DNA of 64,000 nucleotides from positions 241,001 through 305,000 of the forward strand of contig JAUCEF010000013.1 of assembly GCA_033558025.1 (NCBI GenBank). The letters are read 5' to 3'. The notes beneath the pieces are model-generated. The model worked only from the letters and a program-made list of their open reading frames with translations. It was not told the DNA's origin and made no database searches. Shown one piece after another: positions 22,294 to 33,123 of this stretch (positions are counted from its first letter, which is position 1; each line of letters starts with the position of its first letter). Origin of the DNA: Phytophthora sp. 'mugwort'. Lineage: Eukaryota > Oomycota > Peronosporomycetes > Peronosporales > Peronosporaceae. The position numbers and the translations under genes were made by a program.

Positions 22294-25014
22294 CTACTCG
22301 GTCTTGTACGGGTCTGGGGTCTGCAGCAGTGCGTCCATGTCAAATCTCAACGTGATGTCGATCCCCTGGTGCAATGTCGACGAGTTGAGAATCGCGATGA
22401 AGCAGCCAATGAGTTTACCTTGCAGTGTCATCGTGTACGTCTCCAGTAGGAACGCGAGCTGGTAGAGTGCCGAGATCCCGTACCGTTTCTTGATAAAGAC
22501 GTACAACGAGATGAACGACAGTGCCTCGAGCATGGCGTACAGCAGGGACGTGCCGACTTCAAGTACCATAACATTGTACGACATGTTCATGAGTATCACA
22601 CTGTACTTGGCGTTGGGAAGATGCCACAAGCCACCGATACAGGCGGCGTACAGCAATGGCATAAACACTTCGATGTACTCGACGAAGAGCAGAACTTCAG
22701 CCGAGAACAGTAACTGCAAAGTTTGCTCCAAGATGCGCGCCTGGTCCTTCCGTTTTATTACAATATCATCTATCGCGACGCCCTCGGTGCCACGCAGTTC
22801 AATGCCCCCGTGGCCGAAGATGCGGTCGTCGTCGTCTATGGTAATTTGAGTGGTTCGTGAAGTCAACACGTCGAGTATTGCCTTACTACCGCGTCGCCCG
22901 GTTGTCCCACTTCCTGGCACCACGGATCGACTTGACTTTCGCTTCAGTAATTCATGAGTCGTCGAGCTCTTCCGACGGACCTTGAGCCTCGTAATGAACC
23001 CTTCGTTTATATCGACAGCTTGTGGATCGGTGATGGATCTGCGAGTGGTCCGGTTCAATGACCCGCGACGAGATTGAGGGCTCGATCCGCAGCTAATAGT
23101 CCACACGGTCGCATCGTTCGAGTCTGGCAGAGATCCGCGATTCGTCTCGGATTGACGGTGCGAGAAGCTTAAAGCACCGTTGGGGGTATAAGTTACAGCA
23201 GGAGCCATGGGAAGGTGAGCCTTCTGTGCTGCTTCGACGACACATTGCTGATCGGCGTATATCTGACTGAAATCAAGCAAGCGGCGCGTGTTGCCGCGAC
23301 GAATCACTCTAGCATTAATATAGACGGATGTCGCTGTCTCTCGCGAGAGCTTCATTCCAGGCGTCGTGGCTGACTCTCGAGTCTTGCTGGTACTGCCACG
23401 TCGAGGGATTTTTTTCTTGTTCTGTGGCGTTGTTTGAGCAGAATTTGGTCGTCTCTGGTCAAGTTTTGTCGTCTTAGTAGACGGCTGCGTCTGCTTCTCG
23501 TCGTCAGTGGAATATCGACGAGTTCTACGGCGCCTTATAGTGCGGCGCCACGATTTCCCTGGTCGTAGTAGCCGTGTCAAGACGTCGGTGAACGACTCGT
23601 AGACTGGTTCAATCTCGAACGACAGATCGCGTCCTTCTTTAATCACGGGCCGAACTTTCGCTTGTCCCTCGATGTCTCTTGCTGTTAAAACTCCCAAAGT
23701 GCGATGTAAACGTCGAGTAGAGGTGAGCACTTCCACACGTGCTTTTTGACGAGATGTCGACGCCATCTTTTGCTCTACAGCTCCCGTGAATAACGCACTC
23801 TCGACGATTTTGACGGCGGTCTGAAGCGTATTCTTCGAGTCGCTTATGTAATTCTGACTCATGTAGCTCTTGGCCTCGAACGCAGCCTGCAAGAAGTCCA
23901 TGATCATGATCACAAACGCAAGAATATTGCTTTGAACGTATTGCATACACACCGTCTGATACAGAGAGCCCGAGATTTCGACCATACAGATCGTCACATC
24001 CGTACTAATATCGTCCAAATTGCGTGCGTATTTCCATAATGCTCGCTTAATTGCGAGTTTAATCATGGGAAATACCAAAATCATTCCAATCTGTACGTGC
24101 AGTGGTACAGCCGCAAAGCCAACAGAAAGGAGAAGGAGGAAATAGAAAAGTACCAATTGAGTGCCGACAACAGGGAGATAGCGCTTTAAACGAACCAAGA
24201 CACGTGAAATGGCCTTCTTGGCAAAAATGTAGTTGAAAAGCACCGTCAAAATGCCCCAAGGCCCCACACCCGTAAACTCTCGAAATGGAGTGGGGAAGCG
24301 CCACGCAATCGCCCAGATGATACAGTAGACTTCGAGACAGATCGACACACAGACCGCTATGATTGCCACTTTCTTGTGTGTGTAGGTCGAGTTCTTGGAT
24401 GTGAGACCCAAGGCCTGTCTGCCAGCCATGAGAAACATGTAGGTCATGATCATGTGCGACAAGGTGGACCGAAGGAAGGTCGTCGTGTGACGCTTTGCAC
24501 CACCTCGTGGGTCTCGCAGTGGCATGCAGTCGAGCAACCACAACGTCAGAATCGTCGGTAATGGAGTCAAGACGATGACTGCAAACACGCGGAAGACGCT
24601 CGTTTTCTGCTGGTAGTCGTTGAACGCACACAGTTTCTCGATGGAGTAACGTCCGAGATATTGATGCTCTGTCTTGAGGTCATGCAGTCGCTCAAGACCT
24701 TCCTTGATGTAGTGGATTGGGGCAAACGTCATCCACCTCAACCTGGCGTCCTCTCTGTTATAAATTACTTTGTCAAGAGGTAGAAGAGCTACTCGTCCAA
24801 GTATGGAGGTCAGGTAGAGAGCGTATATTTGCAGTTGCTCTACGAGAATAACTCTTGTCCTGAGTCTGTACAGTGGTTCTCCTGCGCTATATCTACGTCA
24901 GTTCAGTATGGTACTAGCATCCGTCGACGAGTTCAAGCCATTTCTGTTTGAATTTCATTTATCGTACACGTCCACTGAATCTCTCGTGACAATCAGCAGC
25001 CTCTCTGTATACAT
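22294..25014 (-). CDS. Oomycete multi-pass membrane protein, function unknown
   Basis: An uninterrupted frame runs from 24886 to 22294. It has no usable ATG at its 5' end but reads well upstream (VILVEQLQIYALYLTSILG). A short first exon, ATG 25014 to 24968, joins it across an 81-bp intron 24967-24887. The intron has a GTACGA donor, a CTGAC branch and a TATAG acceptor. The spliced frame is 880 codons (879 residues) without a break. Two hydrophobic blocks flank a long linker. The N-terminal block has about five or six membrane spans (for example LTPLPTILTLWLLDCMPL, WGILTVLFNYIFAKKA). The hydrophilic Arg/Ser-rich linker is about 330 residues. The C-terminal block has about four spans (LLFVEYIEVFMPLLYAACIG). 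I recognise no catalytic motif. Two dead paralogues lie at 10.4-13.9 kb, so the family expands locally. A transporter, channel or scaffold role is speculation. Confidence 0.75.
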
Positions 25015-25019
25015 TGGAG

Positions 25020-25391
25020 CTAGTCGACGAGCTTATTTGCCGTGACTCCCCGGTACTTGAGCGCCTTCATCGCAAGCAGCGCGTTAGTGTAGGAACTGAC
25101 CGGCGAAGTGGCTGTGTCCAACAGGCGAGCAATCCTGGCCTCGTACTGCAACCGAAAGGCCTCGCTCTCGAACGAGATGCCCGAGGACGTGAGCACGAAG
25201 CGCTCGCCCGTCGTGACGCCGCCCACGGGGCACGAGACGCTGCGCTCGTTCTTGAAGGCTCGGGGCATCTCGACCGGTTCTGTCTGTTCCGATGCGGCCG
25301 AGATCGTGCTGGCCCGGCGCCGGTTCATGATCGACTGAGGCGGCGTCTCTATCGCCGTCGAGGACATCGTCGCGTGGCCTGGAAGACCCAT
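25020..25391 (-). CDS. Hypothetical 123-residue protein or upstream exon
   Basis: The frame starts MGLPGHATMSSTAIETPP and ends YRGVTANKLVD with a TAG, six bases before the inferred ATG of the membrane protein gene. The Ser/Thr-rich N-terminal half, GC-ending codons and an amphipathic stretch (SFESEAFRLQYEARIARLLD) look like real coding sequence. A gene only six bases upstream of another is unusual, so this may instead be an earlier exon of the same gene joined by a splice I could not place, or a small separate gene. A further minus frame, 25812-25450, lies upstream and also has coding-like composition. No domain is recognised. Confidence 0.35.
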   Translation of the reverse strand: MGLPGHATMSSTAIETPPQSIMNRRRASTISAASEQTEPVEMPRAFKNERSVSCPVGGVTTGERFVLTSSGISFESEAFRLQYEARIARLLDTATSPVSSYTNALLAMKALKYRGVTANKLVD

Positions 25392-25399
25392 TGGGGACA

Positions 25400-26030
25400 G
25401 CTACAGGCCGAGAGGTTTGAGCACAGAGAACTCAGAAGTGAGCTCGTTTTCAAGACTCTGATGAGTGGGGGACGGATAAAAACGTTGACACGGGCCGCGG
25501 CTCAGAACTGTCCGGCGTAACACCTCCCACCCCGACGAATCCTTCCACGAATATACGCGTTCCACTAGAAGCCCGTGGAATTCCGACACGAAGGTGGGAG
25601 GTGTCCAGGAGGGCTTCGATGTTTGTCGAGAGAGACCCAACGCCGCCTTTTGGCCGTGGCGAAAGCGTCGACGTCTGAAACGCATCAAAGCTCGGATAGC
25701 CGCTGGTCAACACAGCGCTCTTTACCTGCTGCTTAACCAGCGCCGACTGAGGCAAGGACCGCAGCCCAAAAGCGGAGGTGAGAAGCGCTGACCCCCACTG
25801 TACAAATGTCATTTACCGTCCAAACTTATCGTTCGAAGGTCTCGTAGCTATTTGCTTATGAGGACGATGCTGGGCGTGACTGCTCAGCCGAGCGTCGGAT
25901 TCCTCTTTCCAGGTGTCTTTCCAGGTGATTAGATCTGCTCCACTTGCGTCGGTTCAAAGTTCGTGTACTTAGTACTGTATAATAATCACAGTGGAGTTTT
26001 TTCGTGGTCTCCACGGCAGCTTTTTGCACG
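25400..26030. other. Spacer with unassigned minus frame
   Basis: A 120-codon minus frame (25812-25450, rich in Ser, Pro and Val) overlaps a 95-codon minus frame in another phase. I cannot tell whether either is expressed. No promoter element is obvious. Confidence 0.3.
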
Positions 26031-26460
26031 GTATTCCATGGTGACAGGGAATTATGTTAGAAAGATTTCGGAGGGCAAAATCCATATCCAGACCCGTATA
26101 TTCTACAAAAAAGAGTACCCCCCTCGAAGTCGTTACGCGTTTAGAAAACGATCCACGGAAAGGCCGCTTTGTACGGATTCAATCCGCACTTCGCAGGAGT
26201 GATGGGGGTGAAGAAGAACTGAAGCGATGAAGACGATGTGATCCTGTTGCGGCAAGTGAGCGCTGATACTCCGTTTCAGGAGAGCATGGAGGGGTAATGA
26301 AGGCATGGGACAAGCTTGCTGTGGTTATCAGCGGTCTGGGTGAGTTCTCTCGCTCGAATGTTGACGGGAAAAAGCGCAAAACCGGTTCTCTGCCCACTTG
26401 GAATAGCAAAGCAAAGCCGACAAAGTATCGGCAACGACTTCAGGGATCTTGGAGACCTAC

Positions 26461-26904
26461 ATGGAAAAGAGGCAGCTACTCGACTTGCTTTCGTCGTTGA
26501 TAAATGACTACAAGCTCCTGGAGGAAGCAATGTCAGAGCGAGAGAAGAAAAGAAAATATGAGGAAGTCGCTGCTGGTGTCTGAGCTCGAGAATTCGCCAT
26601 GCTATCTCTTGGGAATCGGAAGGGCCCCGACAGCAAGCGCAAATCGCCTGACAAAAGAGGAAGGATGGAGACCATTGTGGCTATGTTGGATAAGGAGAGC
26701 GAGAAGGACCTCGCTAAGCGGTAGGAGCTCGATATCCGCCGTCTCGAACTGGAGGAGCGACGTCTGGAGCGTGAAGAAGGCCGACGCGAGCAGGAAGAAG
26801 AGCGGAAGGAGCGTCTGCGGCTGGCTGAACTTGAAAAGGAGAAGACTCTGGCGTTACTGAACGCGCTTATTCGAAGTGCAACACGCGCTGACAACAACAC
26901 CTGA
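26461..26904 (+). pseudogene. Harbinger accessory protein, coiled-coil part
   Basis: One frame of 148 codons reads through with only two stops (TGA at 26581 and TAG at 26722). It begins MEKRQLLDLLSSLINDYKLL and continues into a long Glu/Arg helix (ELDIRRLELEERRLEREEGR), ending RADNNT. In PIF/Harbinger elements the second gene encodes a Myb/SANT-like DNA-binding protein that works with the transposase, and in oomycete copies a charged coil follows that domain. The DNA-binding part would lie upstream (26200-26460), but I could not recover it cleanly. It converges with the transposase gene, 140 bp apart. Confidence 0.55.
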
Positions 26905-27044
26905 GTAGGGAGCTCATATATTATCATTCGTCACTGAGATACTCAGTCAGCGTTGGGGGATCTAAGCCAAAATATTCAGAGATCTGGTTGCCGCGATGGT
27001 AGCAGCAGTGGCAGTTTGTCAATAGCATTGCTGCGTGCACAATC

Positions 27045-27982
27045 TTACCGACCGGGGGACAGCATCACTTTGTGTTTCTTCTTGAAGTCGACAAAGGCCC
27101 ATAGAGTCTTCATCCGTCCAAACAACCACTCGACCGCCTCGCGGACACTGCTCATTGCCGTATTGAACACTTTTTGCTGCTCGGTGAGCACAGCTCCTTT
27201 GTAGGGAGCAATGATCTGGTCGCTAACGTCATAAGCAGGATCCCCATAGATGAAACGTCCATCAAAGACCGCGTCGTGCTGTACCATCACTTCGCGCAGA
27301 CGGCTGAGACGAAGCATCGTCGAGTCATGCGACTTGCCATCGACCGGGCCGTAAAAGTGCACACCCCCATCAGGGGCAGTCACACATTGAAAGTTAAGAC
27401 AGTGAACCCGCTTGTGTCCGCCGTAGATCTGTTTGTGCATGGTGTTGTGGTTTGATGCGGCAGGTGGCGATCTTCGTGCCGTCCAGAAAGCCAAATACGC
27501 CCTCGATGACTCCACCCTTCGCTTGTATGGCACTAGAATAGGTCGATATATGAGCAGTAAGGAGACCAAGCGGGAGAAACGTGTGCTCTCTCCAGGTGTC
27601 GTAATGTGGTCGATCGTAGCCAGGAAGATGCGGCAAATAGATGGAGCTGACCGTCCGAAAACACGTATCTGGGAGGCAAGGCGGACTAAGTACGCGAGTC
27701 GGTGCAAAACGATGGCAAGGGCTTCGACTGCCACGCTTCGATCGTTGGCGGTTGTAATTATAACCTCAGGCAGGCGAAGCAGTGAGGCGAGCACCTCGAA
27801 CCGTCGCTGTCGAATCGGAACACCAGCTTGCAGTCGGCGTTGCTAACATCTTGTAGGTTTAGACGTGTCACCGGGATCATGGGCCGCTCCACGATCGCAC
27901 TCTTGCATAGCTTAGCGCAGAGAGCCTTCTTGTGGCGGCGCCATAGCAGGAGCAAGAGCGCGACGTCGTCGTCGTTCACCAT
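27045..27982 (-). pseudogene. PIF/Harbinger transposase (DDE_Tnp_4) pseudogene
   Basis: It starts at ATG 27982 (MVNDDDVALLLLLWRRHKKA) and covers an apparently complete transposase. The three catalytic positions are visible: GVFGFLDGTKIA (about 27500), FIYGDPAYDVSDQIIAPYKG (about 27255-27195) and VEWLFGRMKTLWAFV (about 27135-27090). PIF/Harbinger enzymes move DNA by cut and paste into 3-bp targets. At least two frameshifts, near 27800 and 27460, split the frame, and the C-terminus ends shortly after HKVMLSPGR. Codon use is GC-rich like the host genes, so the decay may be fairly recent. Confidence 0.8.
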
Positions 27983-28116
27983 ATCATCTACAGCAATGTA
28001 CCCACCATAGTCAATGGAGGTACAGAATCGAAATGAGCCGAAATGCAAAAATAATTCTTTACCCGTACCCGCGCGTATACGGGTACGGATGCGGAAATCG
28101 ACTCCGAAATCTCTCT

Positions 28117-28171
28117 GTTTTTCACTCCAAGTTGTACTTCCGGTATACCTGTGCATACCGGTATATCTGCG
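28117..28171 (+). repeat. GTATACCGGT-type repeat block, copy A
   Basis: The block CAAGTTGTACTTCC..., followed by CATACCGGTATATCTGCG, is shared with 33152-33209, about 90 percent identical over 50 bp. The second copy has an extra GG and two tandem TACCGGT units. It sits at the right edge of the Harbinger-like segment. Confidence 0.75.
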
Positions 28172-28398
28172 GTTGTCTGGGCCGCTCTCCAGGGACCACC
28201 CGATGAACGTGGCGCTCTCCCCTCACTTCGATTCCAGAAGAACGCCACGCAAGCAAGAAAAAAGGGGGTTTCTTCCCTCAAGTACGATATGCTCACCCGC
28301 GAAAACACCGACCAAGCCAGCGCTCCTAGTTCGCCCTCATCCAGGCCGACAGGTCTCCTTCGGATAGCGATCCCCAGCTGCTTCTGCGGCTGCCGCTC

Positions 28399-30142
28399 TT
28401 GACGTCGTGGACGTCACTTACGCGAAGCCCCGTGCACTACGGGAGCCTGTGCGGCGCACGAGCAAGCCTGCACCTCTGCGTACGAGCAAGCGCGTGCCAC
28501 CGAAAGCGGTCTCCGGCGACGGTAGGGCGGAGACCCGTAAGAGCAAGAAGAAGCTGGAGAAGCACCCGACAACCGCCGGCATGGCCTTGACACCACGGAA
28601 GTGCACCGGCGACCGCCACCACCACGACTCTGAGTCCGACCTGGAGGGCAAGCCACCGGCCCCGCCTGCGAAGAAGGCGCGAAAGACACCGCTGAAGGCG
28701 AAGGTGGCAAGGCGGGTGCTCCCACGAAGCGGGCGTCGGATGCGACAAGAGCCGACGGCGGATTCGACTTGAACTCGTTCATGACCTCGTTTGAGACTGG
28801 CTCCGCGCAAGAAGAGAGCACCGCTGCCGAAGAGATGCCTGAGGTACCTGCCGGTGCTACGCAAGACAGCTCCGACATGCGGGCCCAATTGCAAGTGCTG
28901 ACGGATGAAGTCGAGCGCCTTCGAGTAGTGGTAGCAGGCCAAGTGCATGCAGGGGCACCAAGTCCCGCGGCAGTTGGTCTGCACGCTACGTCGTCGGCTC
29001 CGACAGCCCCGAACAAGTAGGGAGAGACGCCACCGGCCGAAGTCTGCTACTTAACAACTGCAAGTTTCCCGGCAGGAGCCAAGAAGGCGAAAGGCGACTA
29101 CAGTCCACCGCAAGCCCATCTATTGGCCTTAAGTCGCATATTCCGGGCGTTTGGTACCGAAGCAGGTAAGCCCCTGTCTGCGATGTCGTTTGTGTTGGGA
29201 ATGCGGGAGCTCGAGTCGGCCAAGTTTCGAACGACACTCGCCGTTCTGATAGCAAGCTTCAGCGGCCGGCTGGGGTCACGCGGTCTGACGGTGCTGCACG
29301 TCAAGGAGTCGTCGGAGTAGCGACACTGGAAGACGGCTCAACGAATGCCAGCTTCTCCAGCCCATCGGCATCACGGCCTCCGGCTAGGATCAACTGCGCC
29401 TCCTAGAAGACATCATCGATGCTTTCCACGGCCTGACCGCGTTCGGGAAGGAGCTGTGGTACGAGCACATGCGCAAGCTCACTTCGCGCTTGCGCAACTT
29501 CGTGGCCAAGAACAAGTCGGCCGATATTGAGAACACTCCTACGCGCGTCCGATTGACACTGCTGTATGTCAACAAGTTCATGGGTACCGCACTAGGCTAC
29601 ATGCAGCTGGACGACCCACAGTGGTGGGGCGGCTTTGCGAGGCCCTACGCGCTATCGACTATCGGCGCGCGAGCGGAACCTTTTCCGTCCGGGCGTCTGT
29701 TTTGCTCTTCGTCCGACCTCGTCGACCGCCCGAACATCAAGGTCACCGGGGGACCAGAAGGACCTCCCTGGAGCCGGCGCTACTAGCGTTATCACTCCGG
29801 CCTTACGGTCCGGTCGGCTATACAGCCTCCCCCAGCTATACGGCTACCCGAGACTATACAGTCCGGGCCGACCGTACAGTCGCCCACGGCCATACAGTCA
29901 ATGCCGGTCATACAGCCGGCACAATCATCACGCTCACCATGCAGAGCGTTACTTTGTCAAAGTCACAACATCCTACTGTGCCAGAGATGGAGGGCGCTAA
30001 ATTGAGAAGCCCCGGCGAGATCCCCACGGTGGACAGAGTCAAGGCAATTTCTCTCGCTGAACTACGTCCAAACTACCTGCGTCCCGTCGTCAGCGTCAAG
30101 GAGGCAGCAGCGATGCACGCAAACCCCCCGCGCAAGAATTGA
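28399..30142 (+). pseudogene. DIRS gag-like region
   Basis: The first part (28407-28772) is Lys/Arg/Pro-rich and nucleic-acid-binding in character, with KKARKTPLKAKVARRVLP. It overlaps by a few bases a second frame (28769-29020) that contains a short coiled coil (LQVLTDEVERLRVVVAG). Further right, 29400-29640 reads LLEDIIDAFHGLTAFGKELW..., then RLTLLYVNKFMGTALGYMQL, a helical capsid-like segment, after a frameshift near 29350. A Tyr/Arg hexapeptide repeat (29818-29925) and a final segment ending in AAAMHANPPRKN at 30142 follow. This is probably the structural protein of the element; the assignment rests on position and composition. Confidence 0.5.
29818..29925 (+). repeat. Six-copy 18-bp repeat encoding xYSxxR hexapeptides
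   Basis: In the frame of the gag-like region the six units read LYSLPQ, LYGYPR, LYSPGR, PYSRPR, PYSQCR and SYSRHN, each 18 bp with TATACAG or TACAGT at its core. The Tyr in position 2 is kept in all six and the Ser in five. The array is followed by a His-rich stretch (HNHHAHHAERYF). Low-complexity Tyr/Arg repeats of this kind often bind RNA or drive condensation. Confidence 0.8.
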
Positions 30143-30419
30143 CTTGATGCACTTGACACGCAGGGCTACGCTGGCTCAAGCGATGACGAAATTGGTCATC
30201 ACGCTTACGCCGACTGACCACCCCATTTCTAGCCCGGGAACAGTGGGTCCTGAGTATCTTCTGAACACACCGATGCAGAGATTCCGAAAATGCGCGACAG
30301 TCAGGCGCTTCACTGCCCGCTTTTGTAGAGCTGGTTCGGGGGCAGTGACTACCGGCCTAACGGAAACATGTACCGGCGGTGCTGAACGCAGTCTGCAAAG
30401 GTTACGAGCATCTGGATGA

Positions 30420-31950
30420 GCTACAGAAGGTTGTTTAAGGCGACGTTGAAGTTCGGCTGAGCAAGACACCACCGCGAGTTACAACGTCCACCAAACCACG
30501 AGGGACCGCCTCAACGTTCTCCGCAAGAACATTCGCAAGGAGCAGGATGCAGGACGATGCTTGGTGCTCGACTGGGACCTCCTCAAGCAATGTCCAAAGA
30601 TTATCATCAGTCCCTTTGGGGTTGTCGTCAAGGGCGGTGAAGACGCCAATGTTGCTGGCCGCACAATCCACGATATGTCGTAACCCGAAGGCGCCTCCAT
30701 CAATGACTGCACAGATCAGGGAAACATTATTAAGCCGGCGTTCAGGCATTGCGACGCCGTAGCAACCGAGATCTTGAAGTCGAAGCGCAATCACCCTCAC
30801 ACGCAAATCTGAGTGATCGCTGGCGATATGCCTCGGCTTTCCGTAGCATCAGTATCCACAGCAACTGCATATACCTCTTCGCCGGTCATATCGAGGAGGA
30901 GGATCGAGCGCGCCGCACCGTTTGACTGGATTGGGTCCCCAGGGTTCTACGAGATTGCCGGTGGCGCCATAGCTCTTGTACATAGTTTTCACACCAACGT
31001 GACCCCAGGCGGTTCCTTCAATTATCACTAGATTGGCGACCACATCAATGTGACTGCAGAGATCGGTCAATTCGGCATCGACGTGGATCGTTCTCTCGGG
31101 TTTGCCATGGTGGCCGTCCTGGGGCAGACGCAATCAACGCCAGTAAGTTCACTCAGTGAAACACACCCGAAAACTATCCATGCCAGCTGGGAAAATCGAA
31201 AATTGTAGCCGCTGCCTTCTTTCCTCTTCGTTATCAAGGCAGGCCTACCGGTCGCTGATGGGTAGGCTCCGGCACGTAGCGACTTGCATCCGTGCTGCAC
31301 GACCGTTCCTCAAACGTCTACGTCAGCGAGAAAGCCATCTGCATCGTTTCCAGAGAGTACCTATCACGCCAGACATGCAGCAGGACCTGTGTACACGCCG
31401 AAACTGAACGGGGTGTCGCTGGAATACCTTAACTCTCTCCCGGCACCGGATATTGTGGTCGAAATGGATGCATCCGATTACGGGCTCTGCGCGTTAGACG
31501 CGCACTCCCAAGAGACCCTCAAGTACCATTCTCGGGCAGCGAGCGAGAATGGTACGTGAGGGTCTCTTGGGGTCTGATTGCCAAATTCAAGAAAGGTGAG
31601 CCCAACGAATTCGACATCAACTTCCGCGATCTGCTCTGTTGTGCTTTTGCGATCCATACATGGGGTCGCGGTGACTCCAATATTGCTAGTAAAGGGCACC
31701 CCTGTCACGTTCAGTTCTGCATTGACAACACCTCTGCTATGGCATGGCAAAACAAGCTCTCCTCGCGAAACCCGCGCACCCAAGTGATCATCTCGGTTAT
31801 TGGGATGGTGGGAAACTACGTTTCAGCTCCGGTTTTCGGATCTCACGTCGCTGCTGTTGACAATGAACGCGTTGACGTCGGCTCCCGCATCACCGCTAAC
31901 CCATCGTACACGACCAAGTTTTCATCACTAACTCTTCGTTAGTCGCACGT
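30420..31950 (+). pseudogene. DIRS reverse transcriptase and RNase H, decayed
   Basis: The RT starts near 30490 (LNVLRKNIRKEQDAGRCLVL, then DWDLLKQCPKIIISPFG at about 30567-30620). The fingers-palm region follows with many frameshifts, and ASAFRSISIHSN near 30850 is recognisable. Near 31020 the catalytic YxDD equivalent appears as FNYH-stop-IGDH, so the active site is destroyed. RNase H is clearer: DIVVEMDASDYGLCALD at about 31450-31500, QFCIDNTSAMAWQNKLSSRN at about 31710-31770, and VDNERVDVGSRITANPSY at about 31858-31910. A connection SLSRQAYRSLMGRLRHVATC at about 31222-31280 is conserved in oomycete copies. Multiple stops make it non-functional. Confidence 0.7.
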
Positions 31951-33016
31951 GTCGCCGACAGTTGATATTCAGGGTTTGACCGACATCTGGCGGCGTATCT
32001 CCGCGCGCACTCCGTTGTCCACTCCACGTTTGACCAATACAGCCGATCGCTAACCAAGTGGACAGTTTGGACATCTCGCCACGGTATCGCGCCCTCGCTG
32101 GCAGGTGTGCCTCTTGTCGACCAAGTGCAGCAGATTTTAGCCTCCACAGCTTCCAGTTGGTTTCGTATACGGTTCGGGAGGCCCATTCGCAGTGACTCGA
32201 TCATGGCGGTTCTCCTCGGTGTCCGGCATTTCTTCGCGGCAGCCGGTTGCGACTTCCCCATTAAACATCCGCACATTCGCATGCTTCTAAAAAGAATCAG
32301 CCGGCTCGACTCACCACGTCGGCGTAAAGCACCTGTCTCGCTCGAGCCCTCGAGACGTGCTTTCGCAGCCCTCGATGACTGAGCCCTTTCGGGGGTTATG
32401 CGCCTGGCTTTATTTTTCCTCTTGAGGCGATCAGAAGTCGTGGCGATTACTGGAGGTTCCTTCATGTGGTTTGCTGTCCGAGCGCAAGACATCGCAGTCC
32501 TGGACGCGAAGGGACGTCCAACCCTATTCCCTCCCGAGAGCACAGTCTGTTTGTATGCGTCTGATCGGCTTCAAGACAAACCGAGACGGCACCCCCACTA
32601 CAAGGCTGTTGTCGCGACCCGGCCACCCATTCCTGTGCTCAGTGTTTGGTGCCCTGCTCCTTCTTCAGGCTCGGAAACCCCTGCCTGCTGAGATTTCAGC
32701 CGCAGTATACCTGGATCGTCGCGGAAAGCCGGCATGCATTGCGACTGCTGACGTGGAAGAGGCTATCAAGCGAGCTGCCATCAGTACCGGCCAAGACCCG
32801 CGTTAGTTTAGTTCGCACTCTCTACGAGCCGGTGGGGCGACGCACATGTACCGATCGGGCACAGACGCACTCACAACTCAGTTCCACGGACGATGGGTTT
32901 CTGACGCGTTTTAATACCTACACTAGGCTTTGCAAGGAGTCAGTGGCCAAGTTGTCGGCAAACAAGGTTGCAGGTCCCCGGGGTGATTCGATTTTGCTTA
33001 GTGGGCTGACTGCATG
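31951..33016 (+). pseudogene. DIRS tyrosine recombinase, decayed
   Basis: The N-terminal helical domain runs from about 31985 to 32382 (HSTFDQYSRSLTKWTVWTSR, then MAVLLGVRHFFAAAGCDFPI). The catalytic domain has the first Arg in LALFFLLRRSEVVAITGGSF (32404-32463). The HSLRAGGATHMYR motif at 32816-32854 and FHGRWVSDAF at about 32882-32911 follow. The nucleophile Tyr is in NTYTRLC (about 32916-32936), one frame away after a frameshift and stop. R..HxxR..H/W..Y is the diagnostic set of tyrosine recombinases. The C-terminal GPRGDSILLS is the conserved end of oomycete DIRS copies. Dead as written. Confidence 0.75.
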
Positions 33017-33123
33017 ATCATTTGGGGGCACCGCTCTCCTCGTCCCTTACCTGACTGAGCTGGTGGTCATTGCATAAGCTCCCATTAATGTAATTTTGTT
33101 TGACCCCATGATGTGTTGAAAGC

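Larger units (their letters stand above)
26031..28172. mobile_element. PIF/Harbinger-like DNA transposon, two-gene, decayed
   Basis: The segment carries a DDE_Tnp_4 transposase (27982-27045, minus) and a coiled-coil accessory frame (26461-26904, plus) that converge tail to tail, the two-gene plan of PIF/Harbinger elements. Edges are inferred from short blocks at 26031-26058 and 28117-28171 that recur fused to each other at 33124-33209. I could not define clean terminal inverted repeats or the usual 3-bp target duplication, so the ends are provisional. Both genes carry frameshifts or stops. Confidence 0.55.
28390..33016 (+). mobile_element. DIRS-like tyrosine-recombinase retrotransposon, decayed
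   Basis: Collinear gag-like, reverse transcriptase, RNase H and tyrosine recombinase regions occur on the plus strand in the order of DIRS-group elements. These integrate with a recombinase instead of an integrase and lack LTRs. No DDE integrase or aspartic protease is present. Inverted or split terminal repeats were looked for at both edges without success, so DIRS versus Ngaro-type ends cannot be told apart. The coding parts are broken many times. Confidence 0.7.

Noticed and set aside
22490..22849. 119-codon plus frame inside the membrane protein gene
   Set aside because: It is antisense to a membrane block of the real gene and has no support of its own.
28414..29016. 200-codon minus frame opposite the DIRS gag-like region
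   Set aside because: GC-rich shadow of the plus-strand frames; no domain.
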